Assembly: GCA_037953625.1 (NCBI GenBank) | Contig: CM075651.1 | Location: 102,735,001-102,799,000 of the forward strand | Reading direction: 5' to 3' | From: Crotalaria pallida | Lineage: Eukaryota; Streptophyta; Magnoliopsida; Fabales; Fabaceae | DNA length: 64,000 nucleotides | Part shown: in pieces, positions 52,429 through 61,890 of the stretch | How positions within the stretch are numbered: the first letter of the stretch is position 1 | Layout: every line of letters starts with the position of its first letter | Position numbers and translations under genes: made by a program | The notes under the pieces: generated by a model | Database searches by the model: none | The model's input: the letters and a program-made list of their open reading frames with translations, nothing else | Told to the model about the DNA's origin: nothing

Positions 52429-54216
52429 ATGGGTTCTACGAATCATTTTGGTGGTGAAGGTGCTTCAATAAATCGCCCTCCTATGTTTGGTGGAGAGGGT
52501 TATGGTTATTGGAAAATTAGGATGAGAATCTTTATAGAAGCTATAGATGTGAACATTTGGGAAGCTATTGAAAATGGTCCTTATATTCCCTCAAAAGATG
52601 TAGAAGGTGTGCTTACCCTAACTCCCAAAGATAAGTGGACCGATGATGATAAAAGGAAAATTCAATATGATTTAAAAGCTAAGAATATCATCACCTCCGC
52701 TCTATCTTATGATGAGTTCTTTAGAGTCTCCCAACGTAAAGATGCCAAAGAAATGTGGGACACCTTGCAAGTCACACATGAAGGCACTAGTGAAGTTAGG
52801 CGTGCTAGATTAAATTCTTTGATGCATGAATATGAATTGTTTCGTATGTTGCCTAATGAATCTATATGTTTTATGCAAAAACGTTTTACTCATATTGTTA
52901 ATCATCTCATTGCTCTTGGTAAAACTTTCGTGAATTGTGAACTTGTTAACAAAGTTTTAAGATGTCTAAGTAGGGAATGGCAACCCAAGGTTACCGCAAT
53001 TGTTGAATCAAAGGACTTGGACACCATGGACTTAGCAACACTTTTCGGAAAGCTACAAGAACATGAAATGGAGCTTGGACGTTTGCAAATGCATGAAGAG
53101 TCGGATAAGTACAAAGAGAGAAAAGGAATTGCTCTTAAATCTCAAAGGTCATATAAAAAGGAAGAGAGTTCCGATGATGATAGTAATGATAATGAAGATT
53201 CCGATTCGGATATTGATGAAGAGGAGATGAAGCTTCTACTAAGAAAGTTCAATAAGATTCTAAGGAGAAAAGGAAGGTTGAACAAGGACAAAAGTAAAGA
53301 GAAGAATTTCCCACACTACAAGACAAAGACTTCAAAAGAAGGAATAGTTTGCCATGAATGTGGAAAGCCTGGTCATCTCAAGTACTCATGCTCTAAGTAT
53401 CTCAAGAAGAAGGAGAAAGAAAAGAAAACTAAAAGGGCATACATAGTTTGGAATAGTGATGATGAACAAGACAAGAAAAGCACAACTAATAGTTCTTCGG
53501 ATGATGAACATGCCGCTTGTCTCAACTTGATAGCTCTAGTAAATGAAGAGGAAAGCTCAAATGATGAATCAAGTGAGCAAAGTGACGAAAGCGATGTAAG
53601 TCTTACTAAATCCGAAATTTCTTCAAATTATGAAATGTTATATAATGCTTATGAAGAAATGCATAAACAATTTAAGAAACTAGCTTTGAAAAACATTGAA
53701 AGGAAGAAGCTCATTTTGAAACATCAACAAGAGATTTTAGAACTTCAAAAACAAGTTGATGAGCTTAATCTTGAAAATGAAACCCTTGATCTTATATATG
53801 CTAGTTCTTCTTGTGATTGTGCTAGTAGATTGAATATTGTGGTTGATTGTGAGAATTACAAGTTGCTTAAGGATGAAAATGCTATTTTGAAAAATAAGCT
53901 TGCAAGTTTCACAAATGGTGATATTAGATTGCGCACATTGTTAAATTTTCAAAGAGAAAATTCAAACAAGTTTGGTTTGGGTTATACTAATGCTAAGAGT
54001 AACTCTCATAGAAATGTTGTTGATTTTTCTAAAGTTGATTTTTCAAATGCACCAACATGTTTCTATTGTGGTACTCATGGACATACTTCAAATGTGTGTT
54101 ATATTAAAGTGCATGGTATACCTAAAGGAGATTTTGTTTGGATGAAAAAGGGTGAGAGTCCCTACACTAACAAAAATGGATCCAAAACCATTTGGATACC
54201 AAAAAGCAAAGCATGA
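52429..54216 (+). CDS. gag: copia Gag polyprotein, intact, 595 aa
   Basis: Gag assembles the virus-like particle and binds element RNA. The N-terminus (residues 10-40, with GGEGYGYWKIRMRIFIEA) is the short N-terminal domain of copia Gag. About residues 85-215 match the UBN2/Retrotran_gag capsid-type region (EMWDTLQVTHEGTSEVRRAR, then ESICFMQKRF and WQPKVTAI). A Ser/Asp/Glu tract (about 245-268) and a Lys-rich patch (about 326-338) follow. Two CCHC zinc knuckles are present: CHECGKPGHLKYSC (308-321) and CFYCGTHGHTSNVC (544-557). Residues about 402-470 are Lys/Glu/Leu-rich and probably coiled coil. The start lies 55 nt after the PBS, as usual. The protein ends at WIPKSKA with a stop, where a complete element would continue to pol. 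An unbroken frame suggests a recent insertion or long-preserved gag-only lineage. Confidence 0.93.
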   Translation: MGSTNHFGGEGASINRPPMFGGEGYGYWKIRMRIFIEAIDVNIWEAIENGPYIPSKDVEGVLTLTPKDKWTDDDKRKIQYDLKAKNIITSALSYDEFFRVSQRKDAKEMWDTLQVTHEGTSEVRRARLNSLMHEYELFRMLPNESICFMQKRFTHIVNHLIALGKTFVNCELVNKVLRCLSREWQPKVTAIVESKDLDTMDLATLFGKLQEHEMELGRLQMHEESDKYKERKGIALKSQRSYKKEESSDDDSNDNEDSDSDIDEEEMKLLLRKFNKILRRKGRLNKDKSKEKNFPHYKTKTSKEGIVCHECGKPGHLKYSCSKYLKKKEKEKKTKRAYIVWNSDDEQDKKSTTNSSSDDEHAACLNLIALVNEEESSNDESSEQSDESDVSLTKSEISSNYEMLYNAYEEMHKQFKKLALKNIERKKLILKHQQEILELQKQVDELNLENETLDLIYASSSCDCASRLNIVVDCENYKLLKDENAILKNKLASFTNGDIRLRTLLNFQRENSNKFGLGYTNAKSNSHRNVVDFSKVDFSNAPTCFYCGTHGHTSNVCYIKVHGIPKGDFVWMKKGESPYTNKNGSKTIWIPKSKA

Positions 54217-54877
54217 TTGTTTTTGTAGGTATGATTGAAGAGCAAAAGGACTTTCATGTGATATTCATTCATTTGCTACTTCAATTGGTATTAAGAAGAA
54301 AATCCTACAAATTGGTAACATTTGATATTATACAATTGGTATTGCTCATAGTTCTCTCAATTGGTATTATTTCTTATAATGTGATATTGTTTATACTATT
54401 GAGAAAATTTTATTGGTATCAATTTCTTACAATTGTTTTACAATTGATATCATGTTATTGGTATACAATTTGTTTGATATTGAGTTGAATAAAAGCATGG
54501 TAACCATCTATCGATGATGCTTTGGTTGTTATATCATATTAGTATCTCTATTTTGGCTTAGATCATATTTTTTTAAATTGGTATATATATTTCTTTTTGA
54601 TAATGCCAAAGGGGGAGAAATATGATGTTTTGAAAAAGGGGAGAAACATTTTTGGAGAAATAAAATAGTATGTTTTGGAGAAAGGTTGTTTTGTTGTTTT
54701 TATGTAGGTTGAGCAAAGTTGTTGAAGATAGGGGGAGAATCAAGCTTACTCAATTTGGATTCAAATGTTAAAAGCATTAATTGAGGGGGAGCAAGAGTCT
54801 CACCAAGTGATCAAATGGTTCAAGCATCAACAACTTCAATGAACTTCAAACGATTTCAAAACATGTTTGTCATTTTC
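54217..54877 (+). other. noncoding region between gag and the final polypurine tract; pol absent
   Basis: No protease, integrase or reverse transcriptase similarity is seen in any frame; the 98-codon frame at 54192-54488 is low-complexity and hydrophobic and is not supported. 54280-54590 holds seven copies of ATTGGTA (54284, 54311, 54335, 54360, 54412, 54457, 54577). From 54608 several purine tracts appear (AAAGGGGGAGAAA, AAAAAGGGGAGAAA, TAGGGGGAGAA, GAGGGGGAGC), typical of the 3' noncoding region of Sireviruses. The gap is therefore best explained by loss of pol with both neighbours retained. Confidence 0.75.
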
Positions 54878-54890
54878 AAAAAGGGGGAGA
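54878..54890 (+). other. polypurine tract next to the 3' LTR
   Basis: AAAAAGGGGGAGA lies just before the LTR start TGTAAG at 54892, the position expected for priming plus-strand DNA. It is the last of about five related purine tracts starting at 54608. Confidence 0.88.
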
Positions 54891-55246
54891 TTGTAAGATC
54901 CATGAAGAATGTTTTGATAAATGCCAAAAGGTTTTGAACAAGTTACAAATGTGTTGATCAAGTTCAAGCTCAACAAGCAACAACAAACATCAAGTTAAGA
55001 AGAGAGAGCCAACTCATGAAGACTTAGTTTGGTAGTTTATGTTTTATTGTGTTATATTTTGCCTCACAAGTCTTTTAGTTTATGAGTTTTGGTAGAGTTT
55101 ATTAGAGGGTAGTGAATCTCTTTTGAATGCATGATTATATCATATTTTGAGTATTCACTTTGCCTAAAATCCATAGGTGGCTTAAAGGTTTTAAAGAAAA
55201 GGTTTAGTTTTTGAGAAAACAAGTTTTTTAGTGATTTTTATGCTGA

Positions 55247-55390
55247 TTACTCGAGTAACACATATTTCACTCGAGTAAAATTTATCAAGCTTGCGGCTTA
55301 CTCGATTAATCATTATTTCACTCGAGTAAAATGTTTTAAGCTTTCGGCTTACTCGAGTAACACTCATTTCACTCGAGTAACTCGATCAGA
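55247..55390. repeat. 51-bp tandem repeat with CTCGAG palindromes in U3
   Basis: Nearly three copies of a 51-bp unit start at 55247, 55298 and 55349. Each holds two ACTCGAGTAA-like palindromes about 20 bp apart. CTCGAG occurs at 55250, 55270, 55321, 55352 and 55372, with two CTCGAT variants (in copy two and at 55381). It lies about 70-210 bp upstream of the TATA box, as expected for a promoter-proximal regulatory block; palindromic LTR repeats are a known Sirevirus trait. Confidence 0.88.
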
Positions 55391-55457
55391 TATGGTTTTT
55401 TAAATACGTTTTTCACTTCTCAAAAGCTATTCGAAGTGCTCTAACTTTTGGGTATTC

Positions 55458-55465
55458 TATATAAA
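55458..55465 (+). promoter_or_regulatory. TATA box of the Sirevirus LTR
   Basis: TATATAAA within TTCTATATAAACC, downstream of the palindromic repeats and about 90 bp upstream of a CT-rich stretch. Transcription would start near 55490-55500. As this is the 3' LTR, any transcript would read rightwards into the satellite and not into gag. Confidence 0.7.
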
Positions 55466-55779
55466 CCTTTTCCTAATCATTTCTATAAATGAGAATCAAC
55501 TAGAATCATTTTTGATACACAATTTTACAAAGAATCAAAGCCACACTATTCTCTCTCACTCTCTCAAGATCAAAGCTCTCATTTTTATATTCTTTGATCA
55601 AGAACCTTGAATCTCTCATGTTGATATTTTCATAGCTTTTGAAAGAGATTCATAGGATTGTTATTGTTTTTCATTTGGGTTGTAATCATTGCAAGTTAGG
55701 CAAACATTCTACAACATTGGAAGACTTGATTTTGTGAATCAAGCAAAGTTTCATTGGAAGCCTTGGTGAGGCATTTCAT

Positions 55780-55890
55780 CAAGCACTTGGAAGCCTTGTT
55801 GAAGAACAAGCATTTGGAAGTCTTGTGAGTGAAGCAAGCATTTGGAAGTCTTGTGAGTGAAGCAAGCATTTGGAAGTCTTGTGAGGCATT
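55780..55890. repeat. 28-bp minisatellite in the LTR (R/U5 part)
   Basis: CAAGCATTTGGAAGTCTTG occurs at 55807, 55835 and 55863, each 28 bp apart, preceded by a diverged copy (CAAGCACTTGGAAGCCTTG) at 55780. Related GGAAG-CTTG words extend upstream to about 55719. It belongs to the transcribed part of the LTR. Confidence 0.85.
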
Positions 55891-56358
55891 TACTTGTAAT
55901 TTGAGAAACTCTAATTCCTCATAGTGAAGAATCTCTCTTGGTTGAAGAGGGGACTGGAGTAGCTTTCAAGTGGATGAAAGTGAACCAGGATAAATCACTG
56001 TGTCTTATCTCTAAACCCTTAACTCTTTACATTCAAGTCTTTAATTGTGTTCTTGATTGAAAACCTAGAAAAAGTGATTTTTCATAATTGATTGAATTGA
56101 ATCTTTATTGTGCAAAATTGATAAAGGGAAAATCATTTTCATAATCTAGGTTAATCAATAAGAATATTGGTGTTGATTGTTTCCGCTTAATCTCTGATAT
56201 AATATTTGTTAATTGATTGATTTTCATTGTTTTTAATCGTTTAGATTTGTTTCTTGCGAAAATCTTTCAAAGTTTCTATAACACCTATTCAACCCCCCTT
56301 CTAGGTGTTCTCCTAGTGTTCCTATTTGTTTCAACCACCGATTGTAGGTTTTACCACA

Positions 56359-56363
56359 CTAAT
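56359..56363. other. right target-site duplication CTAAT
   Basis: The element ends ACCACA at 56358 and the satellite restarts CTAATACACATTCC. Together with 52355-52359 this is a perfect 5-bp duplication in the phase expected for the monomer. The homologous uninterrupted site is seen at 61492-61496. Confidence 0.9.
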
Positions 56364-57923
56364 ACACATTCCTAGACCATTCTAAGCCTTTAGAATACTC
56401 TCTTAACCACTCTACACTTGTTAGAACCTCCAAGGACTCAGCTACACCCTCTACGTCCCTTGGGGTACCATGCAATGTTTAGGATCATTCTAATGGTTGT
56501 TATAAGTTCTAATACACATTCCTAGACCATTCTATGCCTTTAGAATACTCTCTTAACCACTCTACACTAGTTAGAACCTCCAAGGACTCATGCTACACCC
56601 TCTACGTCCCTTGGGGTACCATGCAATGTTTAGGATCATTCTAATGGTTATTATAAGTTCTAATACACATTCCTAGACCATTCTAATCCTTTTGAATACT
56701 CTCTTAACCATTCTACACTTGTTAGAACCTCCAAGGACTCATGCTACACCCTCTACGTCCCTTGGGGACTCAAGCATTGTTTAGGATCATTCAAATGGTT
56801 CTTATAAGTTGTAATACACATTCCTAGACCATTCTAGGCCTTTAGAATACTCTCTTAACCATTCTACAATTGTTAGAACCTCCAAGGACTCATGCTACAC
56901 CCTCTACGTCCCTTGGGGACTTAAGCATTGTTTAGGATCATTCTAATGGTTCTTATAAGTCCTAATACAAATTCCTACACCATTCTAAGCCTTTAGAATA
57001 CTCTCTTAACCATTCTACACTTGTTAGAACCTCCAAGGACTCATGCTACACCCTCTACGTCCCTTGGGGACTCAAGCATTGTTTAGGATCATTCTAATGG
57101 TTATTATAAGTCCTACTACACATTCCTACACCATTCTAAGCCTTTAGAATACCCTCTTAACCATTCTACACTTATTAGAACCTCCAAGGACTCATGCTAC
57201 ACCCTCTACGTCCCTTGGGGTACCATGCAATGTTTAGGATCATTCTAATGGTTATTATAAGTCCTAATACACATTCCTAACCATTCTAAGCCTTTAGAAT
57301 ACTCTCATAACCATTCTACACTTGTTAGAACCTCCAAGGACTCATGCTGCACCCTCTACGTCCCTTGGGGTACCATGCAATGTTTAGGATCCTTCTAATG
57401 GTTCTTTTAAGTCCTAATACACATTCCTAGACTATTTTAAGCCTTTAGAATACTCTTTTAACCATTCTACACTTTATTAGAACCTCCAAGGACTCATGCT
57501 ACACCCTCTACATCCCTTGAGGTACCATGCAATGTTTAGGATCATTATGATGGTTCTTATAAGTCCTAACACACATTCCTAGACCATTCTAAGCCTTTAG
57601 AATACTCTCTTAACCATTCTACACTTGTTAGAACCTCCAAGGACTCATGCTACACCCTCTACGTCCCTTGGGGACTCAAGCATTGTTTAGGATCATTCTA
57701 ATGGTTATTATAAGTCCTTGTACACATTCCTAGACCATTCCAAGCCTTTAGAATACTCTCATAACCATTCTACACTTGTTAGAACCTCCAAGGACTCATG
57801 CTGCACCCTCTACGTCCCTTGGGGTACCATGCAATGTTTAGGATCATTCTATTGGTTATTATCAGTCCTAATACACATTCCTAGACCATTTTAATCCTTT
57901 AGAATACTCTCCTAACCATTCTA

Positions 57924-58365
57924 CACTGGTTAGAACCTCCATGGACTCATGCTACACCCTCAACCTCCCTTGGGCAATCAAGCATTGTTTAGGATCATTA
58001 TAATGGTTCTTATAAGTCCTAATACACATTCCTAGACCATTATATGCCTTTAGAATACTCTCTTAACATTTCGACGCATATTAGAAGCTCCAAGGACTCA
58101 TGCTACACCCTCTACGTCCCTTGGTGTACCATGCAATGTTTAGGATCATTCTTATGGTTATTATAAGTCCTAATACACATTCCTAGAGCATACTAAGCCT
58201 TTAGAATACTCTCTTAACCATTCTACACTTGATAGAACCTCCAAGGACTCATGCTACACCCTCTACGTCCATTCGGGACTCAAGCATTGTTCAGGATCAT
58301 ACTAATGGTTCTTATAAGTCCTAATACACATTCCTAGACTATTCTAATCCTTTAGAATACTCTCT
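57924..58365. repeat. three-monomer segment also present 4379 bp to the right
   Basis: CACTGGTTAGAACC at 57924 and CGACGCATA at 58072 recur at 62303 and 62451, exactly 4379 bp (29 monomers) away. The copies share several rare variants (CCTCAACCTCCC, TTGGTGTACC, CCATTCGGGACTC) and stop matching near 58365 and 62744. Confidence 0.88.
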
Positions 58366-58371
58366 TAATCA

Positions 58372-60665
58372 TTCTACACTTGTTAGAACCTCTAAGGACT
58401 CATGCTACACCCTCTACGTCCCTTGGGGTACCATGCAATGTTTCGGATCATTCTAATGGTTATTAGAAGTTCTAATACACAATCCTAGACCATTCCATGC
58501 CTTTAGAATACTCTCTTAACCACTCTACACTTGTTAGAAACTCCAAGGACTCATGCTACACCCTCTACGCCCCTTGGGGTACCATGCAATGTTTAGGATC
58601 ATTCTAATGGTTATTATAAATTCTAATACACATTCCTAGACCATTCTAATCCTTTAGAATACTCTCTTAACCATTCTACACTTGTTAGAACCTCCAACGA
58701 CTCATGCTACACCCTCTACGTCCTTTGGGGACTCAAGCATTGTTTAGGATCATTCTAATGGTTCTTATAAGTCCTAATATACATTCCTAGACCATTCTAA
58801 GCCTTTAGAATACTCTCTTTATAATTCTACACTTGTTAGAACCTCCAAGAACTCATGCTACACCCTCTACGTCCCTTGCGGACTCAAGCATTGTTTAGGA
58901 TCATTGCAATGGTTATTATAAATTCTAATACACATTCCTAGACCATTCTAATCCTTTAGAATACTCTCTTAACCATTCTACACTTGTTAGAACCTCCAAG
59001 GACTCATGCTACACCTTCTACGTCCCTTGGGGACTCAAGCATTGTTTAGGATCATTCTAATGGTTCTTATAAGTCTTAATACACATTCCTAGACCATTCT
59101 AAGCCTTTAGAATACTCTCTTAATCATTCTACACTTGTTAGAACCTCTAAGGACTCATGCTACACCCTCTACGTCCCTTGGGGTACCATGCAATGTTTCG
59201 GATCATTCTAATGGTTATTAGAAGTTCTAATACACAATCCTAGACCATTCCATGCCTTTAGAATACTCTCTTAACCACTCTACACTTGTTAGAAACTCCA
59301 AGGACTCATGCTACACCCTCTACGCCCCTTGGGGTACCATGCAATGTTTAGGATCATTCTAATGGTTATTATAAATTCTAATACACATTCCTAGACCATT
59401 CTAATCCTTTAGAATACTCTCTTAACCATTCTACACTTGTTAGAACCTCCAACGACTCATGCTACACCCTCTACGTCCTTTGGGGACTCAAGCATTGTTT
59501 AGGATCATTCTAATGGTTCTTATAAGTCCTAATATACATTCCTAGACCATTCTAAGCCTTTAGAATACTCTCTTAATCAATCTACACTTGTTAGAACCTC
59601 CAAGGACTCATGCTACACCCTCTACGTCCCTTGGGGACTCAAGCATTGTTTAGGATCATTCTAATGGTTCTTATAAGTCCTAATACACATTCCTAGACCA
59701 TTCTAAGCCTTTAGAATACTCTCTTAATCAATCTACACTTGTTAGAACCTCCAAGGACTCATGCTACACCCTCTACGTCCCTTGGGGACTCAAGCATTGT
59801 TTAGGATCATTCTAATGGTTATTATAAATTCTAATACACATTCCTAGACCATTCTAATCCTTTAGAATACTCTCTTAACCATTCTACACTTGTTAGAACC
59901 TCCAAGGACTCATGCTACACCTTCTACGTCCCTTGGGGACTCAAGCATTGTTTAGGATCATTCTAATGGTTCTTATAAGTCTTAATACACATTCCTAGAC
60001 CATTCTAAGCCTTTAGAATACTCTCTTAATCATTCTACACTTGTTAGAACCTCTAAGGACTCATGCTACACCCTCTACGTCCCTTGGGGTACCATGCAAT
60101 GTTTCGGATCATTCTAATGGTTATTAGAAGTTCTAATACACAATCCTAGACCATTCCATGCCTTTAGAATACTCTCTTAACCACTCTACACTTGTTAGAA
60201 ACTCCAAGGACTCATGCTACACCCTCTACGCCCCTTGGGGTACCATGCAATGTTTAGGATCATTCTAATGGTTATTATAAATTCTAATACACATTCCTAG
60301 ACCATTCTAATCCTTTAGAATACTCTCTTAACCATTCTACACTTGTTAGAACCTCCAACGACTCATGCTACACCCTCTACGTCCTTTGGGGACTCAAGCA
60401 TTGTTTAGGATCATTCTAATGGTTCTTATAAGTCCTAATATACATTCCTAGACCATTCTAAGCCTTTAGAATACTCTCTTTATAATTCTACACTTGTTAG
60501 AACCTCCAAGAACTCATGCTACACCCTCTACGTCCCTTGCGGACTCAAGCATTGTTTAGGATCATTGCAATGGTTATTATAAATTCTAATACACATTCCT
60601 AGACCATTCTAATCCTTTAGAATACTCTCTTAACCATTCTACACTTGTTAGAACCTCCAAGGACT
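58372..60665. repeat. HOR block of 5-mer (755 bp) and 6-mer (906 bp), together 11-mer (1661 bp)
   Basis: GTTTCGGATC marks positions 58440, 59195 and 60101, spaced 755 and 906 bp. GTCCCTTGCGG at 58871 and 60532 is spaced 1661 bp, the sum. The subtypes with TTATTAGAAG, ACACAATCC and CGCCCCTTGG recur each time. A related copy with TTTTGG instead of TTTCGG lies at 63575, 23 monomers beyond 60102. Confidence 0.87.
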
Positions 60666-61039
60666 CATGCTACACCCTCTACGTCCCTTGGGGACTCAAG
60701 CATTGTTTAGGATCATTCTAATGGTTCTTATAAGTCCTAATACACATTCCTAGACCATTCTAAGCCTTTAGAATACTCTCTTAACCATTCTACACTTGTT
60801 AGAACCTCCAAGGACTCATGCTACACCCTCTACGTCCCTTGGGGACTCAAGCATTGTTTAGGATCATTCTAATGGTTATTATAAGTCCTAACACACATTC
60901 CTAGACCATTCTAAGCCTTTAGAATACTCTCTTAACCATTCTACACTTGTTAGAACCTCCAAGGACTCATGCTACACCCTCTACGTCCCTTGGGGACTCA
61001 AGCATTGTTCAGGATTATTCTAATGGTTATTATAAGTCC

Positions 61040-61496
61040 TAATACACATTCCTAGACCATTCTAATCCTTTAGAATCCTCTCTTAACAATTCTACACTTG
61101 TTAGAACCTCCAAGGACTCATGCTACACCCTCTACGTCCCTTGGGGAATCAAGCATTGTTTAGGATCATTCTAATGGTTATTATAAGTGCTAATACACAT
61201 TCCTAGACCATTCCAAGCCTTTAGAATACTCTCATAACCATTCTACACTTGTTAGAACCTCCAAGGACTCATGTTGCACCATCTACGTCCCTTGGGGTAC
61301 CATGCAATGTTTAGGATCATTCTAATGGTTATTATCAGTCCTAATACACCTTCCTAGACCATTCTAATCCTTTAGAATACTCTCCTAACCATTCTACACT
61401 TGTTAGAACCTCCAAGGACTCATGCTACACCCTCTACGTCCCTTGGGGACTCAAGCATTGTTTAGGATCATTCTAATGGTTCTTATAAGTCCTAAT
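61040..61496. repeat. satellite segment paralogous to the Sirevirus insertion site
   Basis: This segment carries the same rare variants as 51930-52359 (CTTAACAATTC, CTCATAACT or CTCATAACC, CATGTTGCACC, TTATCAGTCC, ACACCTTCC, CTCTCCTAACC) in the same order, 9137 bp to the right at the insertion point. CTAAT at 61492-61496 is single and uninterrupted here. A third, weaker relative lies at about 57700-57930. Confidence 0.8.
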
Positions 61497-61890
61497 ACAC
61501 ATTCCTAGACCATTCTAAGCCTTTAGAATACTCTCTTTATAATTCTACACTTGTTAGAACCTCCAAGAACTCATGCTACACCCTCTACGTCCCTTGGGGA
61601 CTCAAGCATTGTTTAGGATCATTCCAATGGTTATTATAAATTCTAATACACATTCCTAGACCATTCTAATCCTTTAGAATACTCTCTTAACCATTCTACA
61701 CTTGTTAGAACCTCCAAGGACTCATGCTACACCCTCTACGTCCCTTGGGGACTCAAGCATTGTTTAGGATCATTCTAATGGTTATTATAAGTCCTAATAC
61801 ACATTCCTACACCATTCTAAGCCTTTAGAATACTCTCTTAACCATTCTACACTTTTTATAACCTCCAAGGACTCATGCTACACCCTCTAC

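Larger units (their letters stand above)
52360..56358 (+). mobile_element. Sirevirus-type Ty1/copia element, gag-only, lacking the 5' LTR
   Basis: A 3999-bp insert in the satellite with a 5-bp duplication on both sides. In order: two bases, tRNA-iMet primer binding site, a 55-nt leader, an intact gag frame, about 660 bp of noncoding A/T- and purine-rich DNA with repeated polypurine tracts, and one LTR of about 1467 bp. No protease, integrase or reverse transcriptase is present. No LTR copy precedes the PBS. The ends form a 7-bp inverted repeat (TGTGGTA and TACCACA). Family knowledge: Sireviruses are plant copia elements noted for multiple polypurine tracts and palindromic repeats in the LTR, both seen here. 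The structure suggests integration of a DNA intermediate that never acquired its second LTR (inference). Without a promoter upstream of gag the copy is probably inactive. Confidence 0.9.
54892..56358 (+). repeat. 3' LTR of the Sirevirus-type element (about 1467 bp)
   Basis: It begins TGTAAGATCC directly after the polypurine tract and ends TTTTACCACA at the satellite junction, giving TGT/ACA termini. Inside are a palindromic CTCGAG repeat region, a TATA box, a CT-rich stretch (CTCTCTCACTCTCTC near 55550) expected just after the transcription start, a short minisatellite, and ATTCAACCCCCCTTCTAGG near the 3' end, a motif typical of copia LTR ends. There is no second copy in the window, so LTR identity cannot be confirmed by comparison and the age cannot be calculated. 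Confidence 0.85.

Noticed and set aside
52902..53114. 70-codon minus-strand frame
   Set aside because: Lies wholly inside the strongly supported gag gene on the other strand; a shadow.
54192..54488. 98-codon frame overlapping the end of gag
   Set aside because: Low-complexity, A/T-driven hydrophobic translation over the ATTGGTA-rich region; no similarity to protease or integrase. The first few codons may be a leftover of the gag-pol junction, but this cannot be shown.
52360..56358. Giant solo LTR or a DNA transposon with TGTGGTA inverted ends
   Set aside because: The insert contains a PBS, gag, polypurine tract and LTR features in the order of an LTR retrotransposon, and a 5-bp duplication typical of copia integrase. 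The 7-bp inverted ends are better seen as a coincidence that may have aided integration.
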